Notes under the pieces: model-generated | Database searches by the model: none | Told to the model about the DNA's origin: nothing | What the model saw: only the letters and a program-made list of their open reading frames with translations | Shown: positions 9,784 to 19,400 of the stretch, one piece after another | How positions within the stretch are numbered: position 1 is the first letter of the stretch | Layout: every line of letters starts with the position of its first letter | Assembly (NCBI RefSeq): GCF_030538495.1 | Contig: NZ_JAUNTW010000002.1 | Span: forward strand, 62,001 to 126,000 | DNA: 64,000 nt | Origin: Paracoccus sp. (in: a-proteobacteria) | GTDB taxonomy: Bacteria > Pseudomonadota > Alphaproteobacteria > Rhodobacterales > Rhodobacteraceae | Direction: 5' to 3' | Made by a program: the position numbers and the translations under genes

Positions 9784-10991
9784 GTTTTGACGTTCAGAAC
9801 ATCCGCGCCGATTTCCCGATCCTTGGGTTAAGTATTGGCAAGAAGCCATTGGTTTATCTGGACAATGGTGCCAGTGCACAGAAGCCGCAGCAGGTGATCG
9901 ACGCGATCAGCCGCGCCTATCAGGGCGAATATGCGAATGTGCATCGCGGCCTGCATTATCTGTCGAATCTTGCGACCGATAATTATGAACGTGTGCGCGG
10001 CATTATCGCGCGTTTCCTGAACGCCCCGCATGAAGACGAGGTGATCTTTGCCAGCGGCGCGACCGAGGCGATTAACCTTGTCAGCTATGGCTGGGCCGCG
10101 CCGCGTTTGCAGGCGGGCGATGAGATCGTTCTGTCGGTTCTGGAACATCACGCCAATATCGTGCCGTGGCATTTCCTGCGCGAACGTCAGGGCGTTGTGC
10201 TGAAATGGGTTGAACCCGAACCCGATGGCAGCCTGCCGCCGGAAAAGGTTTTGGCGGCGGTTGGGCCGAAAACGCGGTTGATCGCGGTCACGCATATGTC
10301 GAATGTCACCGGCACCGTGGTTGACGTGGCCGCAATCGCGCGCGGCACCGATGTGCCGGTTCTGGTCGATGGGTCGCAGGCGGCGGTGCATATGCCGGTC
10401 GATGTCGGCGCGCTTGGCGTCGATTTTTACTGTATCACCGGGCATAAGCTTTATGGTCCGTCGGGGTCGGGTGCGATCTGGATCAGGCACGACCGTCAGG
10501 CGGAAATGCGCCCGTTTCTGGGCGGCGGCGATATGATCCGCACCGTGACGCGTGATGCGGTTGAATATGCCGATCCCCCCCTGCGGTTCGAGGCTGGCAC
10601 CCCCGGCATCGTGAACCAGATCGGGCTGGGTGTTGCGCTTGAATACCTGATGACGATTGGCATGGACAACATCTCCGCGCATGAACGGCACCTGCGGGAT
10701 TACGCCCGCGACCGTCTGCGCGCCCTGAACTGGTTGCAGATTCAGGGCGACGCCCCGGACAAAGGCGCGATTTTTTCGATGACGATGCAGGGCGCGCACG
10801 CCCATGACATTGCCACGATTCTGGACAAGCGCGGCATTGCCGTGCGCGCGGGCAGCCACTGCGCGATGCCTCTGATGCAGTTTTTCGGGGTCACGGCAAG
10901 CGCGCGTGCGTCATTCGCGATGTATAACACCACCGACGAAATCGACGCGTTGATCGAAGGATTGACCTTTTGCCGCGACCTTTTCGCGTGA
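9780..10991 (+). CDS. sufS: SufS family (group II) cysteine desulfurase
   Basis: A 403-residue PLP enzyme. The N-terminus FPILGLSIGKKPLVYLDNGAS, GATEAINLVSYGW, the PLP lysine in ITGHKLYGPSG (Lys223) and the catalytic Cys361 in RAGSHCAMPLM are SufS hallmarks. It frees sulfur from cysteine for SufB. Its usual partner SufE or SufU is not encoded nearby. It is the last gene of the operon. A GC-rich inverted repeat near 10985-11012 overlaps and follows its stop but has no T-run, so termination there is uncertain. Confidence 0.95.
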   Translation: MSFDVQNIRADFPILGLSIGKKPLVYLDNGASAQKPQQVIDAISRAYQGEYANVHRGLHYLSNLATDNYERVRGIIARFLNAPHEDEVIFASGATEAINLVSYGWAAPRLQAGDEIVLSVLEHHANIVPWHFLRERQGVVLKWVEPEPDGSLPPEKVLAAVGPKTRLIAVTHMSNVTGTVVDVAAIARGTDVPVLVDGSQAAVHMPVDVGALGVDFYCITGHKLYGPSGSGAIWIRHDRQAEMRPFLGGGDMIRTVTRDAVEYADPPLRFEAGTPGIVNQIGLGVALEYLMTIGMDNISAHERHLRDYARDRLRALNWLQIQGDAPDKGAIFSMTMQGAHAHDIATILDKRGIAVRAGSHCAMPLMQFFGVTASARASFAMYNTTDEIDALIEGLTFCRDLFA

Positions 10992-11093
10992 ATCGTGCAA
11001 AGATTCGCGCGGCCGCCGCAGATCGTGCGAAATTCCTTGCCTGAATCGGTGATTGCCTGCATCTGATTGTGAAACGGGTCGATGGGGGAACCG

Positions 11094-12308
11094 ATGGCTG
11101 AGATTCTGGTATTGGGCGCGGGTATGGTCGGGGTCAGCACCGGGCTGGCCTTGCAAGCGCGCGGTCACGACGTGACCATCATTGAGCGCGGCGTTCCGGG
11201 GCGCGAAACCAGTTATGGCAATGCGGGCCTGATCCAGACCGAGGCCGTGGAACCCTATGCCATGCCGCTGGCGCCGGGGGCGTTGCTGCAAATCGCACTG
11301 GGGCGCGGCTATGATGTCAAATGGAACCTGCCGGGGCTGACCTCGCAATTGCGGGCGGTGCTGACCTATGCGTTGAACTCGCTGCCTGCCGCGCATCGGC
11401 GGGCGTCGCAGACATGGGGCAAGCTGATCCGCCAATCGACCGACCGCCACGGCCCCCTGATCGCGGCCGCGGGTGCCGACAACATCATCCGCCGCGACGG
11501 CTATATCGAGGTGCATCGCACCCCCGCCCGCATGGACAAGGCCCGCATCGTGGCGCAGCGTTTTCTGGACGAATTCGGGGTTCAGGCGAAACTGCTGGAC
11601 GGCAAGCAATTGCAGGCCCTCGAACCGTCGATAAAAATCGAGGTTGCGGGCGCAACCCATTGGACCGACAGCTGGAATTGTTCCGATCCCGGCGGGCTGG
11701 TTGCGGCCTATGCGGCGCTGTTTGAACGGCGCGGCGGGCGGATTTTGAACGCCGATGCGGGCGATTTGCACCGCCAAGGTGCCGCGTGGGTCGTGGATGA
11801 GGCCGAGGGCGAACATGCCGTCATCGCCTTGGGGCCGTGGGCGCCGATGCTGACCGAACGGTTCGGGCTGCATGTTCCGATGGTCTATAAACGCGGCTAT
11901 CACCGCCATTATCACATGGATATGCCGCCAAATCACCCGATTGCGGATTTTGGGAACTCGGTCGTGTTGTCGCCGATGCGGCGCGGGCTGCGGATTGCGA
12001 CGGCGGCGGAACTGACCCCGCATCCGCGCCTGACCCCGCCGCAATTGCGCCACGGGGAAAAGGCCGCGCGCGAATTGTTCGATCTGGGCGCCCCGGTCGA
12101 GGCTGAACCCTGGACCGGTCGCCGCCCCTGTATGCCGGACATGCTGCCGGTTGTTGGCCGCGTGCCGGATCAGCCGAATCTGTGGGCGCATTTTGGGCAT
12201 GGGCATCAGGGCTTTACGCTGGGGCCGGTGACGGCGGAAATTCTGGCCGACGAAATGGATGGCGGGCAGGGCTGGGTTGAAATGTCGCCCGCGCGCTTAA
12301 AACGTTAA
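11094..12308 (+). CDS. FAD-dependent oxidoreductase, D-amino acid dehydrogenase-like
   Basis: A 404-residue DAO-family flavoprotein. It starts with the Rossmann motif [17 protein letters not shown] and IIERG, and ends with [13 protein letters not shown] and [13 protein letters not shown], the C-terminal FAD-contact pattern of DadA-type enzymes. These oxidise D-amino acids to keto acids and pass electrons to the respiratory chain at the inner membrane. The start at 11094 is preferred because GGGGGA lies six bases before it; an ATG at 11082 is in frame. It stands alone between sufS and uvrB. The exact substrate is not determinable. Confidence 0.85.
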   Translation: MAEILVLGAGMVGVSTGLALQARGHDVTIIERGVPGRETSYGNAGLIQTEAVEPYAMPLAPGALLQIALGRGYDVKWNLPGLTSQLRAVLTYALNSLPAAHRRASQTWGKLIRQSTDRHGPLIAAAGADNIIRRDGYIEVHRTPARMDKARIVAQRFLDEFGVQAKLLDGKQLQALEPSIKIEVAGATHWTDSWNCSDPGGLVAAYAALFERRGGRILNADAGDLHRQGAAWVVDEAEGEHAVIALGPWAPMLTERFGLHVPMVYKRGYHRHYHMDMPPNHPIADFGNSVVLSPMRRGLRIATAAELTPHPRLTPPQLRHGEKAARELFDLGAPVEAEPWTGRRPCMPDMLPVVGRVPDQPNLWAHFGHGHQGFTLGPVTAEILADEMDGGQGWVEMSPARLKR

Positions 12309-12367
12309 CCACGGTTGACTTTCGCGCGGCGGCACACACCTTAACCGCAGCGCGAAAGGATTGCCCG

Positions 12368-14551
12368 ATGGGTCACAACAACACAAACGCCCCCGTGGCG
12401 CGTTTCCCCGAAGTCACCCGCCCCAAGCTGGAAGGTGGGCGGCGTTTTGTCATGCACAGCGAATTTGAACCCGCCGGCGATCAGCCGACCGCGATTGCGG
12501 AATTGGCGCAGGGGGTGCGTGATGGCGAACATAATCAGGTTTTGCTGGGCGCGACGGGGACCGGCAAAACCTTTACTATGGCCAAGGTGATTGAGGAAAC
12601 GCAGCGCCCGGCGATTATTCTTGCGCCGAACAAAACGCTGGCCGCGCAGTTGTATGGCGAATTTAAGGGGTTTTTCCCGGAAAATTCGGTCGAATATTTC
12701 GTCAGTTATTATGACTATTACCAGCCCGAGGCCTATGTTCCCCGCAGCGACACCTATATCGAAAAAGAATCGCAAATTAACGAAGCGATTGACCGGATGC
12801 GCCATTCGGCAACGCGGGCATTATTGGAACGCGACGATGTGATTATCGTGGCGTCGGTGTCGTGTATTTACGGCATCGGCAGCGTCGAAACCTATTCCGC
12901 GATGACGCAGGATATGGTTGTCGGGCAACATTACGATCAACGCGAATTTCTGGCCCAGTTGGTTGCGCAACAATATCGCCGTCTTGATGCCAGCTTTCAA
13001 CGCGGCGGTTTTCGGGTGCGCGGCGATCTGGTCGAATTATGGCCCGCCCACCTTGAAGATCGGGCATGGCGGTTTGATTTCTTTGGCAATGAATTAGAGG
13101 CGATTACCGAATTTGATCCTCTGACCGGTGCAAAAACTGATAATTTCAAACAAATTCGGATTTACGCGAACAGCCACTATGTCACGCCGCGTCCGACGAT
13201 GCAGCAGGCGACCAAGGGTATTCGCAAAGAATTGGCCGAACGGTTGAAACAACTGACCGACGAAGGAAAGCTGTTGGAAGCGCAGCGTCTGGAACAGCGC
13301 ACCAATTTCGATCTGGAAATGTTAGAGGCGACCGGCGTGTGCAACGGCATTGAAAATTACAGCCGTTATCTGACCGGGCGCGCGCCGGGCGAACCGCCCC
13401 CGACTTTGTTCGAGTTCATCCCCGACAACGCCATTGTTTTCGCGGATGAAAGCCATGTCAGCGTGCCGCAGATCGGCGGTATGTATCGCGGTGACTTTCG
13501 CCGCAAAATGACGCTGGCGGAACATGGGTTCCGTCTGCCGTCCTGTATGGATAACCGGCCGCTGAAGTTCGAAGAATGGGACGCCATGCGCCCGCAATCG
13601 GTTTTCGTCAGCGCCACCCCTGCGAAATGGGAAATGGACCAGACGGGCGGCGTATTTGCCGAACAGATTATCCGCCCCACGGGTTTGTTGGACCCGAAAA
13701 TCGAAATCCGCCCGGTCGAAATGCAGGTCGATGATCTGCTGGATGAGGTGCGCAAGGTCAGCGCCGCAGGTATGCGAACGCTGGTCACGACCCTGACCAA
13801 ACGCATGGCCGAGGATTTGACTGAATATCTGCACGAACAGGGTATTCGCGTCCGCTATATGCACAGCGATATTGATACGATTGAACGCATCGAAATCTTG
13901 CGCGATTTGCGGCTGGGTGCGTTTGATGTTTTGGTCGGTATTAACCTGCTGCGCGAAGGTTTAGATATTCCCGAATGTGGTCTGGTCGCCATTCTGGACG
14001 CGGATAAAGAGGGGTTCCTGCGGTCTGAAACCAGCCTTATTCAAACCATTGGCCGCGCCGCGCGGAATGCTGATGGCCGCGTGATTATGTATGCCGATAA
14101 AATTACCGGCAGCATGGAGCGCGCTATGGCGGAAACGGAACGCCGCCGGGCGCGTCAGATGGCCTATAACGACGAACACGGAATTACGCCGCAGACCGTG
14201 CGTAAAAATGTGGATGATGTTCTGGCGGGGCTGTGGCAGGGCGATACGGATCAGTCGCGCATTACCGCGACCGTCGATAAGCCGATGATCGGTGCGAATT
14301 TGGCCGCGCATTTGGATGCCTTGCGCGCGCAAATGCGCAAAGCCGCCGAAAATCTGGAGTTCGAGGAAGCCGCGCGTCTGCGGGACGAAGTCAAACGGCT
14401 GGAGGCCGTCGAACTGGCCGTGTCCGATGACCCGCTGGCCCGCCAATCCGCGATTGAACAGGCGGCCGAGGATGCGGTGAAATCGTCGGGCCGGTCCACG
14501 GCGGGGCGTGCGGGGCAGCGGGGCGGGAACAAACGCCCGAAGCGGCGTTAA
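12368..14551 (+). CDS. uvrB: Excinuclease ABC subunit B
   Basis: A 727-residue UvrB, slightly longer than the E. coli protein because of a basic C-terminal tail. Walker A GATGTGKT, the damage-probing beta-hairpin region [12 protein letters not shown], helicase motif QTIGRAARN, and a C-terminal UVR motif ([19 protein letters not shown]) are all present. UvrB loads on damaged DNA with UvrA and recruits UvrC in nucleotide excision repair. AAAGGA precedes the ATG. Its TAA shares a TTAA with the convergent inhibitor gene. Confidence 0.98.
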   Translation: MGHNNTNAPVARFPEVTRPKLEGGRRFVMHSEFEPAGDQPTAIAELAQGVRDGEHNQVLLGATGTGKTFTMAKVIEETQRPAIILAPNKTLAAQLYGEFKGFFPENSVEYFVSYYDYYQPEAYVPRSDTYIEKESQINEAIDRMRHSATRALLERDDVIIVASVSCIYGIGSVETYSAMTQDMVVGQHYDQREFLAQLVAQQYRRLDASFQRGGFRVRGDLVELWPAHLEDRAWRFDFFGNELEAITEFDPLTGAKTDNFKQIRIYANSHYVTPRPTMQQATKGIRKELAERLKQLTDEGKLLEAQRLEQRTNFDLEMLEATGVCNGIENYSRYLTGRAPGEPPPTLFEFIPDNAIVFADESHVSVPQIGGMYRGDFRRKMTLAEHGFRLPSCMDNRPLKFEEWDAMRPQSVFVSATPAKWEMDQTGGVFAEQIIRPTGLLDPKIEIRPVEMQVDDLLDEVRKVSAAGMRTLVTTLTKRMAEDLTEYLHEQGIRVRYMHSDIDTIERIEILRDLRLGAFDVLVGINLLREGLDIPECGLVAILDADKEGFLRSETSLIQTIGRAARNADGRVIMYADKITGSMERAMAETERRRARQMAYNDEHGITPQTVRKNVDDVLAGLWQGDTDQSRITATVDKPMIGANLAAHLDALRAQMRKAAENLEFEEAARLRDEVKRLEAVELAVSDDPLARQSAIEQAAEDAVKSSGRSTAGRAGQRGGNKRPKRR

Positions 14552-14823
14552 CCGCAATCGGCCCGCGTGATCCACCCTTTTTCATCGACATGAACGACGA
14601 TGCGGCCGGGGCGGTCATTTTGCGGCGCAACGCCGCCGGGGTTGACCACGACCATGCGCTGACCGGGCAGGGGGTAGACCTCGCCGATGTTCATGCCGGT
14701 GATGGCGGGCGGAGCCTCGCCCTGACAGGTGCCGGGGGCCATGACGGCGCGGGCGTGATCTGACTGAACCCCGGCGCAGGCGGCCAGCAGCGTGGGCAGG
14801 GCAAAGATGGCAATGTAACGCAT
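14548..14823 (-). CDS. I78-family peptidase inhibitor-like lipoprotein
   Basis: A 91-residue protein with a lipoprotein signal (LPTLLAAC, Cys16). The mature part has the I78 pattern: [10 protein letters not shown], then [23 protein letters not shown] at the C-terminus (RPxRI...D..G.I....CG), with a second Cys near the mature start that could form a disulfide. Known I78 proteins inhibit serine proteases from the periplasm or cell surface. It lies 9 bases downstream of sodC on the same strand and is probably co-transcribed. Assignment rests on the C-terminal pattern only. Confidence 0.7.
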   Translation of the reverse strand: MRYIAIFALPTLLAACAGVQSDHARAVMAPGTCQGEAPPAITGMNIGEVYPLPGQRMVVVNPGGVAPQNDRPGRIVVHVDEKGWITRADCG

Positions 14824-14832
14824 GACGTCCCC

Positions 14833-15336
14833 TTATTCCGATTTGAACACACCGCAGGCGATGCGGGTGCCGGCGTCTCCGGCGGGTTGGCTGGTGTGAT
14901 CGTCGGCATGGGCGTGGATCATAAAGGCCGATCCGTCGTCATCCATCAGCAGATCGACCGACAGATCCGGCGCGAAATATTCAACCGTCACATCGCCGCT
15001 GGCCGGGACATGGATATTCGGCAAATCCCCCACATGCGGGCCGTTTACCGCCATGACGCCGTGATCCTGCCCCTCAACCGCCAGATGGCCGCCTGCGGTT
15101 TGGAAATCGGGGCCGTCGCAGGCACCGGTTTCATGGATATGCACGGCCAGACTGCCTTGGGGCAGGCCGGTGAGTTTCAACAGCAGGTGCATCACGCCGG
15201 ACGGCGTTTCCGCCGCCGTGACCAGCCCGTGATTCGTGCCGTCCGCGCCGGTGACGGTCGCGCTGAAGGTGTCGGCCTGAGCGGCTCCGGCCAGCGTCAA
15301 GCCGGTAAGGACGGGGATCAGAAAACGCAGGGTCAT
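14833..15336 (-). CDS. sodC: Periplasmic Cu/Zn superoxide dismutase family protein
   Basis: A 167-residue protein with a cleavable signal peptide (about residues 1-21, ending GAAQA). Copper and zinc ligands are visible: AVHIHETGAC (two His), GGH, HG, NGPHVGDLPN, and the late AFMIHAHADD, followed by the active-site Arg in GTRIACGV. The two cysteines of GAC and IAC can form the conserved disulfide. It dismutates superoxide in the periplasm. The transcript probably continues into the I78-like lipoprotein gene. Confidence 0.93.
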   Translation of the reverse strand: MTLRFLIPVLTGLTLAGAAQADTFSATVTGADGTNHGLVTAAETPSGVMHLLLKLTGLPQGSLAVHIHETGACDGPDFQTAGGHLAVEGQDHGVMAVNGPHVGDLPNIHVPASGDVTVEYFAPDLSVDLLMDDDGSAFMIHAHADDHTSQPAGDAGTRIACGVFKSE

Positions 15337-15453
15337 GGGACATTCCTTGGTTATGCGTTGCGGTAACGTCGCAGGTGGCGCAGATGTTCCCGCGGGGCTT
15401 GCAACCGCGCGCGGCTTTGGCGATAAACCGGCAGTCAGTCAGAGGATGTTGCG

Positions 15454-15765
15454 ATGATCGTGCGCATTTATCAGCCCGCCCGAAATGCCATGCAATCCGG
15501 CACCGCCCGCACGCGTGCTTGGGTTCTGGAGTTCCCGCCCGCCGATGCGCGCGAGATTGACCCCCTGATGGGCTGGACCAGCAGCGACGACACGCAAAGC
15601 CAGGTGCGCCTGAGTTTTGAAACCCAGGCCGAGGCTGTGGATTACGCCGAACAAAATGGTTTGGCCTTTGTGGTCGAAGAATCGCATCCCCGCGCGGCCA
15701 ATATCCGCCCGCGTGGTTACGCCGATAACTTTGCGCCCGACCGCCGGACGCCTTGGACGCACTAA
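15454..15765 (+). CDS. Complex I accessory subunit, NDUFS4-like (ETC complex I subunit)
   Basis: A 103-residue soluble protein matching the ETC complex I conserved-region family: [23 protein letters not shown] at the start, then [20 protein letters not shown] and [10 protein letters not shown], ending in a basic [19 protein letters not shown]. In Paracoccus and relatives this small protein is an accessory of NADH dehydrogenase and counterpart of mitochondrial NDUFS4/18-kDa. It is not near the nuo operon in this window, as is usual for the family. GAGGATG precedes the ATG, and a strong terminator follows. Confidence 0.88.
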   Translation: MIVRIYQPARNAMQSGTARTRAWVLEFPPADAREIDPLMGWTSSDDTQSQVRLSFETQAEAVDYAEQNGLAFVVEESHPRAANIRPRGYADNFAPDRRTPWTH

Positions 15766-15770
15766 GCCAA

Positions 15771-15794
15771 AGGCCCCGATTGGGGCCTTTTTTG
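15771..15794 (+). terminator. Rho-independent terminator
   Basis: AGGCCCC and GGGGCCT form a 7-bp stem around a short loop, followed by six T. It lies just after the NDUFS4-like gene and also faces the end of the convergent hydrolase gene. Confidence 0.85.
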
Positions 15795-15799
15795 TTGCG

Positions 15800-16585
15800 T
15801 TATTCCGCTGCGTCCCCATCCCGCAGAAACGCGAACAGGGTGTCGGCCACGGCCTCGGGGCTGTCGGCATGCAGCCAATGGCCCGCGTTTTTCAGCGTCA
15901 CGATCCGCGATTGCGGGAAATAATGGCGGGCCGCGGCTTCGCCTTGGGTCGTGACGTAATCCGACCGATCGCCGCGCAGCATCAGGGTTTTGCCGGGAAA
16001 GGTGCCTGCGGGCAGGCCATCGGGCCAGCCCACCAATTGCGGCATATGTTCACGCAACGCCCGCAGGTTCAGCCGCCATTCCAGCGGTTGCGCCCGCAGA
16101 TCAAGGTTTTGCAGCAAGAACGCCCGGATGCCCGGATCCGGCACGCGTTCGGCCAGCCGTGCATCGGCATCGGACCGGCGGGTCAGGTGGGACAGGTCCA
16201 CGGACTCCATGGCGTCGATATGGGTGGTTTGGCTGTGGCCATAGGCAATCGGCGCAATATCCATCACGACCAGCCGCCGCACCAATTCGGGATGGGTCAG
16301 AGCCAGAACCATCGACGCTTTGCCGCCCATGGAATGACCGACCAGATCCACACGCCCGCCCAGATCCGCGATCAGTTCCGCCAGATCCCCGGCCATAGCG
16401 GCATAGCTGTTGTCGTCGCTGTGCGGGCTGGCCCCGTGATTGCGCATATCGGCCAGAACGACGCGCCGCGTCTGCGCCAGCCTGCGCGCCTGAGCGCCAA
16501 GGTTGCGCCCCTGACCAAACAGGCCATGGACCATCAGAACGGGCAGGCCCTCATCGGCCCCGGTGATTGAGTGATTCAGCTTCAT
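15800..16585 (-). CDS. Alpha/beta-fold hydrolase (YbfF-like esterase)
   Basis: A 261-residue single-domain hydrolase. HG in LMVHGLFGQGRN forms the oxyanion-hole region, the nucleophile elbow is GHSMGG, and the catalytic His is in LKNAGHWLHAD near the C-terminus. DMRNHGASPHS is typical of the YbfF esterase group. It likely cleaves small acyl esters in the cytoplasm; the true substrate is unknown. It is convergent with the complex I subunit gene and divergent from the next membrane protein. Confidence 0.85.
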   Translation of the reverse strand: MKLNHSITGADEGLPVLMVHGLFGQGRNLGAQARRLAQTRRVVLADMRNHGASPHSDDNSYAAMAGDLAELIADLGGRVDLVGHSMGGKASMVLALTHPELVRRLVVMDIAPIAYGHSQTTHIDAMESVDLSHLTRRSDADARLAERVPDPGIRAFLLQNLDLRAQPLEWRLNLRALREHMPQLVGWPDGLPAGTFPGKTLMLRGDRSDYVTTQGEAAARHYFPQSRIVTLKNAGHWLHADSPEAVADTLFAFLRDGDAAE

Positions 16586-16639
16586 ACCGACAGGTTAAGC
16601 CGTCTGGCGCGCCGCCACCATCCCCGTTATGCTGTGGCC

Positions 16640-17044
16640 ATGATGGGAAAAACGGTAACATTCGATCAGATTAGGCCGATGGCGGACGATGTGGCGCAAT
16701 TGATGGCGTCCCGTTTCGGCGGCGCCCGCCGGGGCGAAGCCGTAACGCTGGACACCATGATGCGCCGCCGGGGGGCGGCTTTGCCCGCGCGGCTGCGCAA
16801 ACGCGCGGCGCTGCTGGCGCAGGCGGATTTATGGGCGAACCAGCCACGGATCGCGCGGCAACTGCCCGCCGATGATCTGCGCCGCGCGCATGACGCATTG
16901 GTCGCGCATTTGCAGCCGCTGGGCGAAATATCGCGGTTCCAAGGGCGCCTGATCGGGCTGGGGGCGTCGCTTGCACTGGCGCTGCTTATTCTGGCAGCGG
17001 TCGCGATCTGGATCGCGGTGCGGCGCGGTATGCTGGGCGTGTAA
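16640..17044 (+). CDS. Uncharacterised protein with a C-terminal membrane anchor
   Basis: About 134 residues. Most of it is a basic, helix-prone, Arg/Ala-rich region, and a single hydrophobic segment near the end (SLALALLILAAVAIWIAV) is followed by RR. The layout is that of a tail-anchored or C-terminally anchored inner membrane protein. Two adjacent ATG codons (16640, 16643) are possible starts, with weak ribosome sites. It lies upstream of the MFS gene with an 78-base gap. I do not recognise the family. Codon pattern agrees with the neighbours. Confidence 0.55.
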   Translation: MMGKTVTFDQIRPMADDVAQLMASRFGGARRGEAVTLDTMMRRRGAALPARLRKRAALLAQADLWANQPRIARQLPADDLRRAHDALVAHLQPLGEISRFQGRLIGLGASLALALLILAAVAIWIAVRRGMLGV

Positions 17045-17122
17045 CGCCGCCTTGCCGGAAATGCTCTTGCCAGCCGCTGCGATGATGTTAGGGCTACCTG
17101 CGCCCTAACCGCGGAACCCATC

Positions 17123-18307
17123 ATGACCGATCAACGCAACCCGTTTTACGCCATCCTTGCGCTTGCTTTGGGGGCCTTTGCGATTGGCACATCGGAATTT
17201 GCGGCCATGGGGCTGCTGCCGTTTTTTCAATTGGATCTGGCGCTGACGGAATCGCAGGCGGGCCATGTCATCAGCGCCTATGCACTGGGCGTTGTGGTGG
17301 GCGCGCCGATCACGGCGATTTTGGGCGCGCGGCTGCCTCGGCGGCGCTATCTGGCGGGTTTGATTGCCTTTTTCGGGGTCGTGAACCTGCTGGCCGCTGC
17401 TATGCCGGGGCTGTCATCGCTGGTCGGCGCGCGGTTTCTGGCGGGGCTGCCGCATGGCGGTTTTCTGGGCGTAGGGATGCTGTTTGCCGCCGATGCGATG
17501 CCGCGCGACCGCCGCGCGCAGGGCGTGGCGCAGGTCATGATGGGGCTGACCATCGCCAATATCGTAGGCGTGCCATTCGCCGGGATGCTGGGCCAAACGG
17601 TGGGCTGGCGATTCGGTTTTGCGCTGCCGGGGGTGATTGCGCTGCTGTCGGCCTGGGCCATTCTGGCGGTCGCGCCGCGCGTGGGCGGCAACCCGAATAC
17701 GCGTCCTTGGGCCGAGTTTCGCGCCCTGAAAAACGCCCGCGTGCTGTGGGTGCTGGCCATTGGCGCGATTGGGTTTGGCGGCATGTTTTCGGTCTATGCG
17801 TTCCTGACGGCGGCGATTTTGGCCACAACCGACGCGCCGGGCTGGGCCATTCCGCTGACGCTGGCGATGTTCGGCGTGGGCGGCACGCTGGGGACCTATG
17901 CGGCGGGGCGTTACACGGGCTGGCTGGGCTGGCGGCGCGCGGCGTGGCTGTCGCTGATCGCTATGGCCGCGACGCAGGGCTTTGCGTCCTTTGCCGTGGG
18001 CAGCTGGCCGCTGATGGTGTCATCGTCGTTTTTCATGTCGTTGGCGGCGGGGCTGTTCATCCCGCTGCAAAGCCGCCTGATGGATGTCGCCGGGTCCGCG
18101 CAGAATATGGCGGCGGCGATGAACCATGCGGCCTTTAACGCGGCGAACGCCTTGGGTCCGTTTCTGGCCGGTCTGGCACTGGCCGCCGGTTGGGGCTGGC
18201 AATCCAGCGGGATCGTGGGGGTTGCGCTTACGGCTGCGGGGGGTGTTGTGCTTGGACTTGCCGGATGGTGGGATCGGACAAGACCGGAGCCGGCAGAGCG
18301 CGCATAA
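17123..18307 (+). CDS. Major facilitator superfamily transporter (DHA1-type drug/sugar efflux)
   Basis: A 394-residue protein with 12 predicted membrane helices. The early ALGAFAIGTSEFAAMGLLP matches the AraJ/YdhP-type DHA1 efflux group, and the loop 2-3 basic motif appears as GARLPRRRYL. Such proteins export drugs or sugars with proton antiport; the substrate here is unknown. The last helix and C-terminus (18228-18307) overlap by 80 bases with the convergent DUF599 gene. Confidence 0.88.
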   Translation: MTDQRNPFYAILALALGAFAIGTSEFAAMGLLPFFQLDLALTESQAGHVISAYALGVVVGAPITAILGARLPRRRYLAGLIAFFGVVNLLAAAMPGLSSLVGARFLAGLPHGGFLGVGMLFAADAMPRDRRAQGVAQVMMGLTIANIVGVPFAGMLGQTVGWRFGFALPGVIALLSAWAILAVAPRVGGNPNTRPWAEFRALKNARVLWVLAIGAIGFGGMFSVYAFLTAAILATTDAPGWAIPLTLAMFGVGGTLGTYAAGRYTGWLGWRRAAWLSLIAMAATQGFASFAVGSWPLMVSSSFFMSLAAGLFIPLQSRLMDVAGSAQNMAAAMNHAAFNAANALGPFLAGLALAAGWGWQSSGIVGVALTAAGGVVLGLAGWWDRTRPEPAERA

Positions 18308-18989
18308 GCACCCGCCGCGAATTGGAATTGAACTCGCGCCGCCACGTCACGAACAGCACAACCCCCGCGCCAATCATCAGCCCCCACGCGCCCGCCAGCC
18401 AGCCCAGCGATCCAAGCGCAAAATACACGCTGCGCAGCCCGGCGTTGAAACTGCGCGCAGCGGTGATGTTCAGATCGGCGGCCTGCATCGCGCGCTCCAT
18501 AGCGGCGGGGTCATTGGCCTTGTTCGGGACGGCGGCCATGGTGACGGCGCAGTAACCAAACAGCCGGTGCGACCAGACGAATTGCAAAAACGCATTGGCC
18601 ACGAAAAACATCGTCACCAACAGGCGCAATTCCCAACCGGCATTGGCGGCGTCCTGCATTTCCAGTTCCTGCACGATGCCGCGCAGCCGTTCGCCATTGC
18701 CGATCAGCGCCAGCAGCCCGCCCGTCGCAATCATACAGGCCGAGGCAAAGAAAGACGTCCCTTGCCGCAAACTGGCCAGAATATTGCTGTCCACGATCCG
18801 GTTATCGCGGGCGACGAATTGGCGCATCCATTCGCGGCGAAACCGCTTCATCAATTCTGACACGGACGGCGTGCCTGCGGGCGGATGTTCTGTCAGCCAG
18901 CCGATGCCAAACCAGCCCGCAAACAACAGAAAAAGCGCCAGAAAATCCGGCAGGCGCAGCGTATGCAACAGGGCAATGTCAAATGTCAT
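18228..18989 (-). CDS. DUF599 family membrane protein
   Basis: A 253-residue protein with about four hydrophobic segments (near residues 15-32, 78-96, 118-140, 195-222) and the DUF599-type block RQFVARDNRIVDSNILASL followed by TSFFASACM. Other conserved-looking parts are FLQFVWSHRLFGYCAV and ERAMQAADLNITAARSFNAGLR. The biochemical role of DUF599 is unknown. Its last 26 codons lie antisense to the end of the MFS gene; both reading frames are intact. Confidence 0.85.
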   Translation of the reverse strand: MTFDIALLHTLRLPDFLALFLLFAGWFGIGWLTEHPPAGTPSVSELMKRFRREWMRQFVARDNRIVDSNILASLRQGTSFFASACMIATGGLLALIGNGERLRGIVQELEMQDAANAGWELRLLVTMFFVANAFLQFVWSHRLFGYCAVTMAAVPNKANDPAAMERAMQAADLNITAARSFNAGLRSVYFALGSLGWLAGAWGLMIGAGVVLFVTWRREFNSNSRRVLMRALPAPVLSDPTIRQVQAQHPPQP

Positions 18990-19084
18990 AGCGGCATTTT
19001 AATCGTTGGCCGCGCGCCTTGAAAGCCCCCGAATGGGTGCATATCGTCATAATGAAGGAACGCGATGATCACATGAGGGACGCC

Positions 19085-19327
19085 ATGGCTACGCCGCACG
19101 CAATTCACGAAGAATTCCCCAATGATGCCGACCGCATCCACAATCTGAAAATCTCGAACGCGCATTTCGCCCGTCTGTTGCAGGAATATGACGAAGTGAA
19201 CGATCAGGTCCACAACGCCGAGGCCCTGATTCACCCCATCAGCGAAGACGCCGAAAAACAGTTGCGCCGTCAGCGCGCGCATCTGAAAGACGAAATCGCG
19301 CATATGATGGCCGACAAAAACCTGTAA
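19085..19327 (+). CDS. DUF465 (YdcH-like) small coiled-coil protein
   Basis: An 80-residue protein with the family pattern EEFPNDADRIHNLKISNAHF, then LLQEYDEVNDQVHNAEALI and a C-terminal LRRQRAHLKDEIAHMM. It is predicted to be nearly all helical. The start at 19085 is preferred because GAGGG precedes it at a good distance and the N-terminus matches the family; upstream in-frame ATGs exist. Function is unknown. A strong stem-loop (19349-19378) follows. Confidence 0.85.
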   Translation: MATPHAIHEEFPNDADRIHNLKISNAHFARLLQEYDEVNDQVHNAEALIHPISEDAEKQLRRQRAHLKDEIAHMMADKNL

Positions 19328-19348
19328 GGGTCGCGTCGTTTTTTTGTC

Positions 19349-19378
19349 AGGCTTTGGCGGGTGACCCCGGCAAAGCCT
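19349..19378. repeat. Stem-loop after the DUF465 gene
   Basis: AGGCTTTG pairs with CAAAGCCT around a GC-rich inner stem. A run of seven T precedes rather than follows it on the + strand, so it is not a textbook terminator for the upstream gene. Confidence 0.5.
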
Positions 19379-19400
19379 TATTCATGTCGGGGGGGACGGC

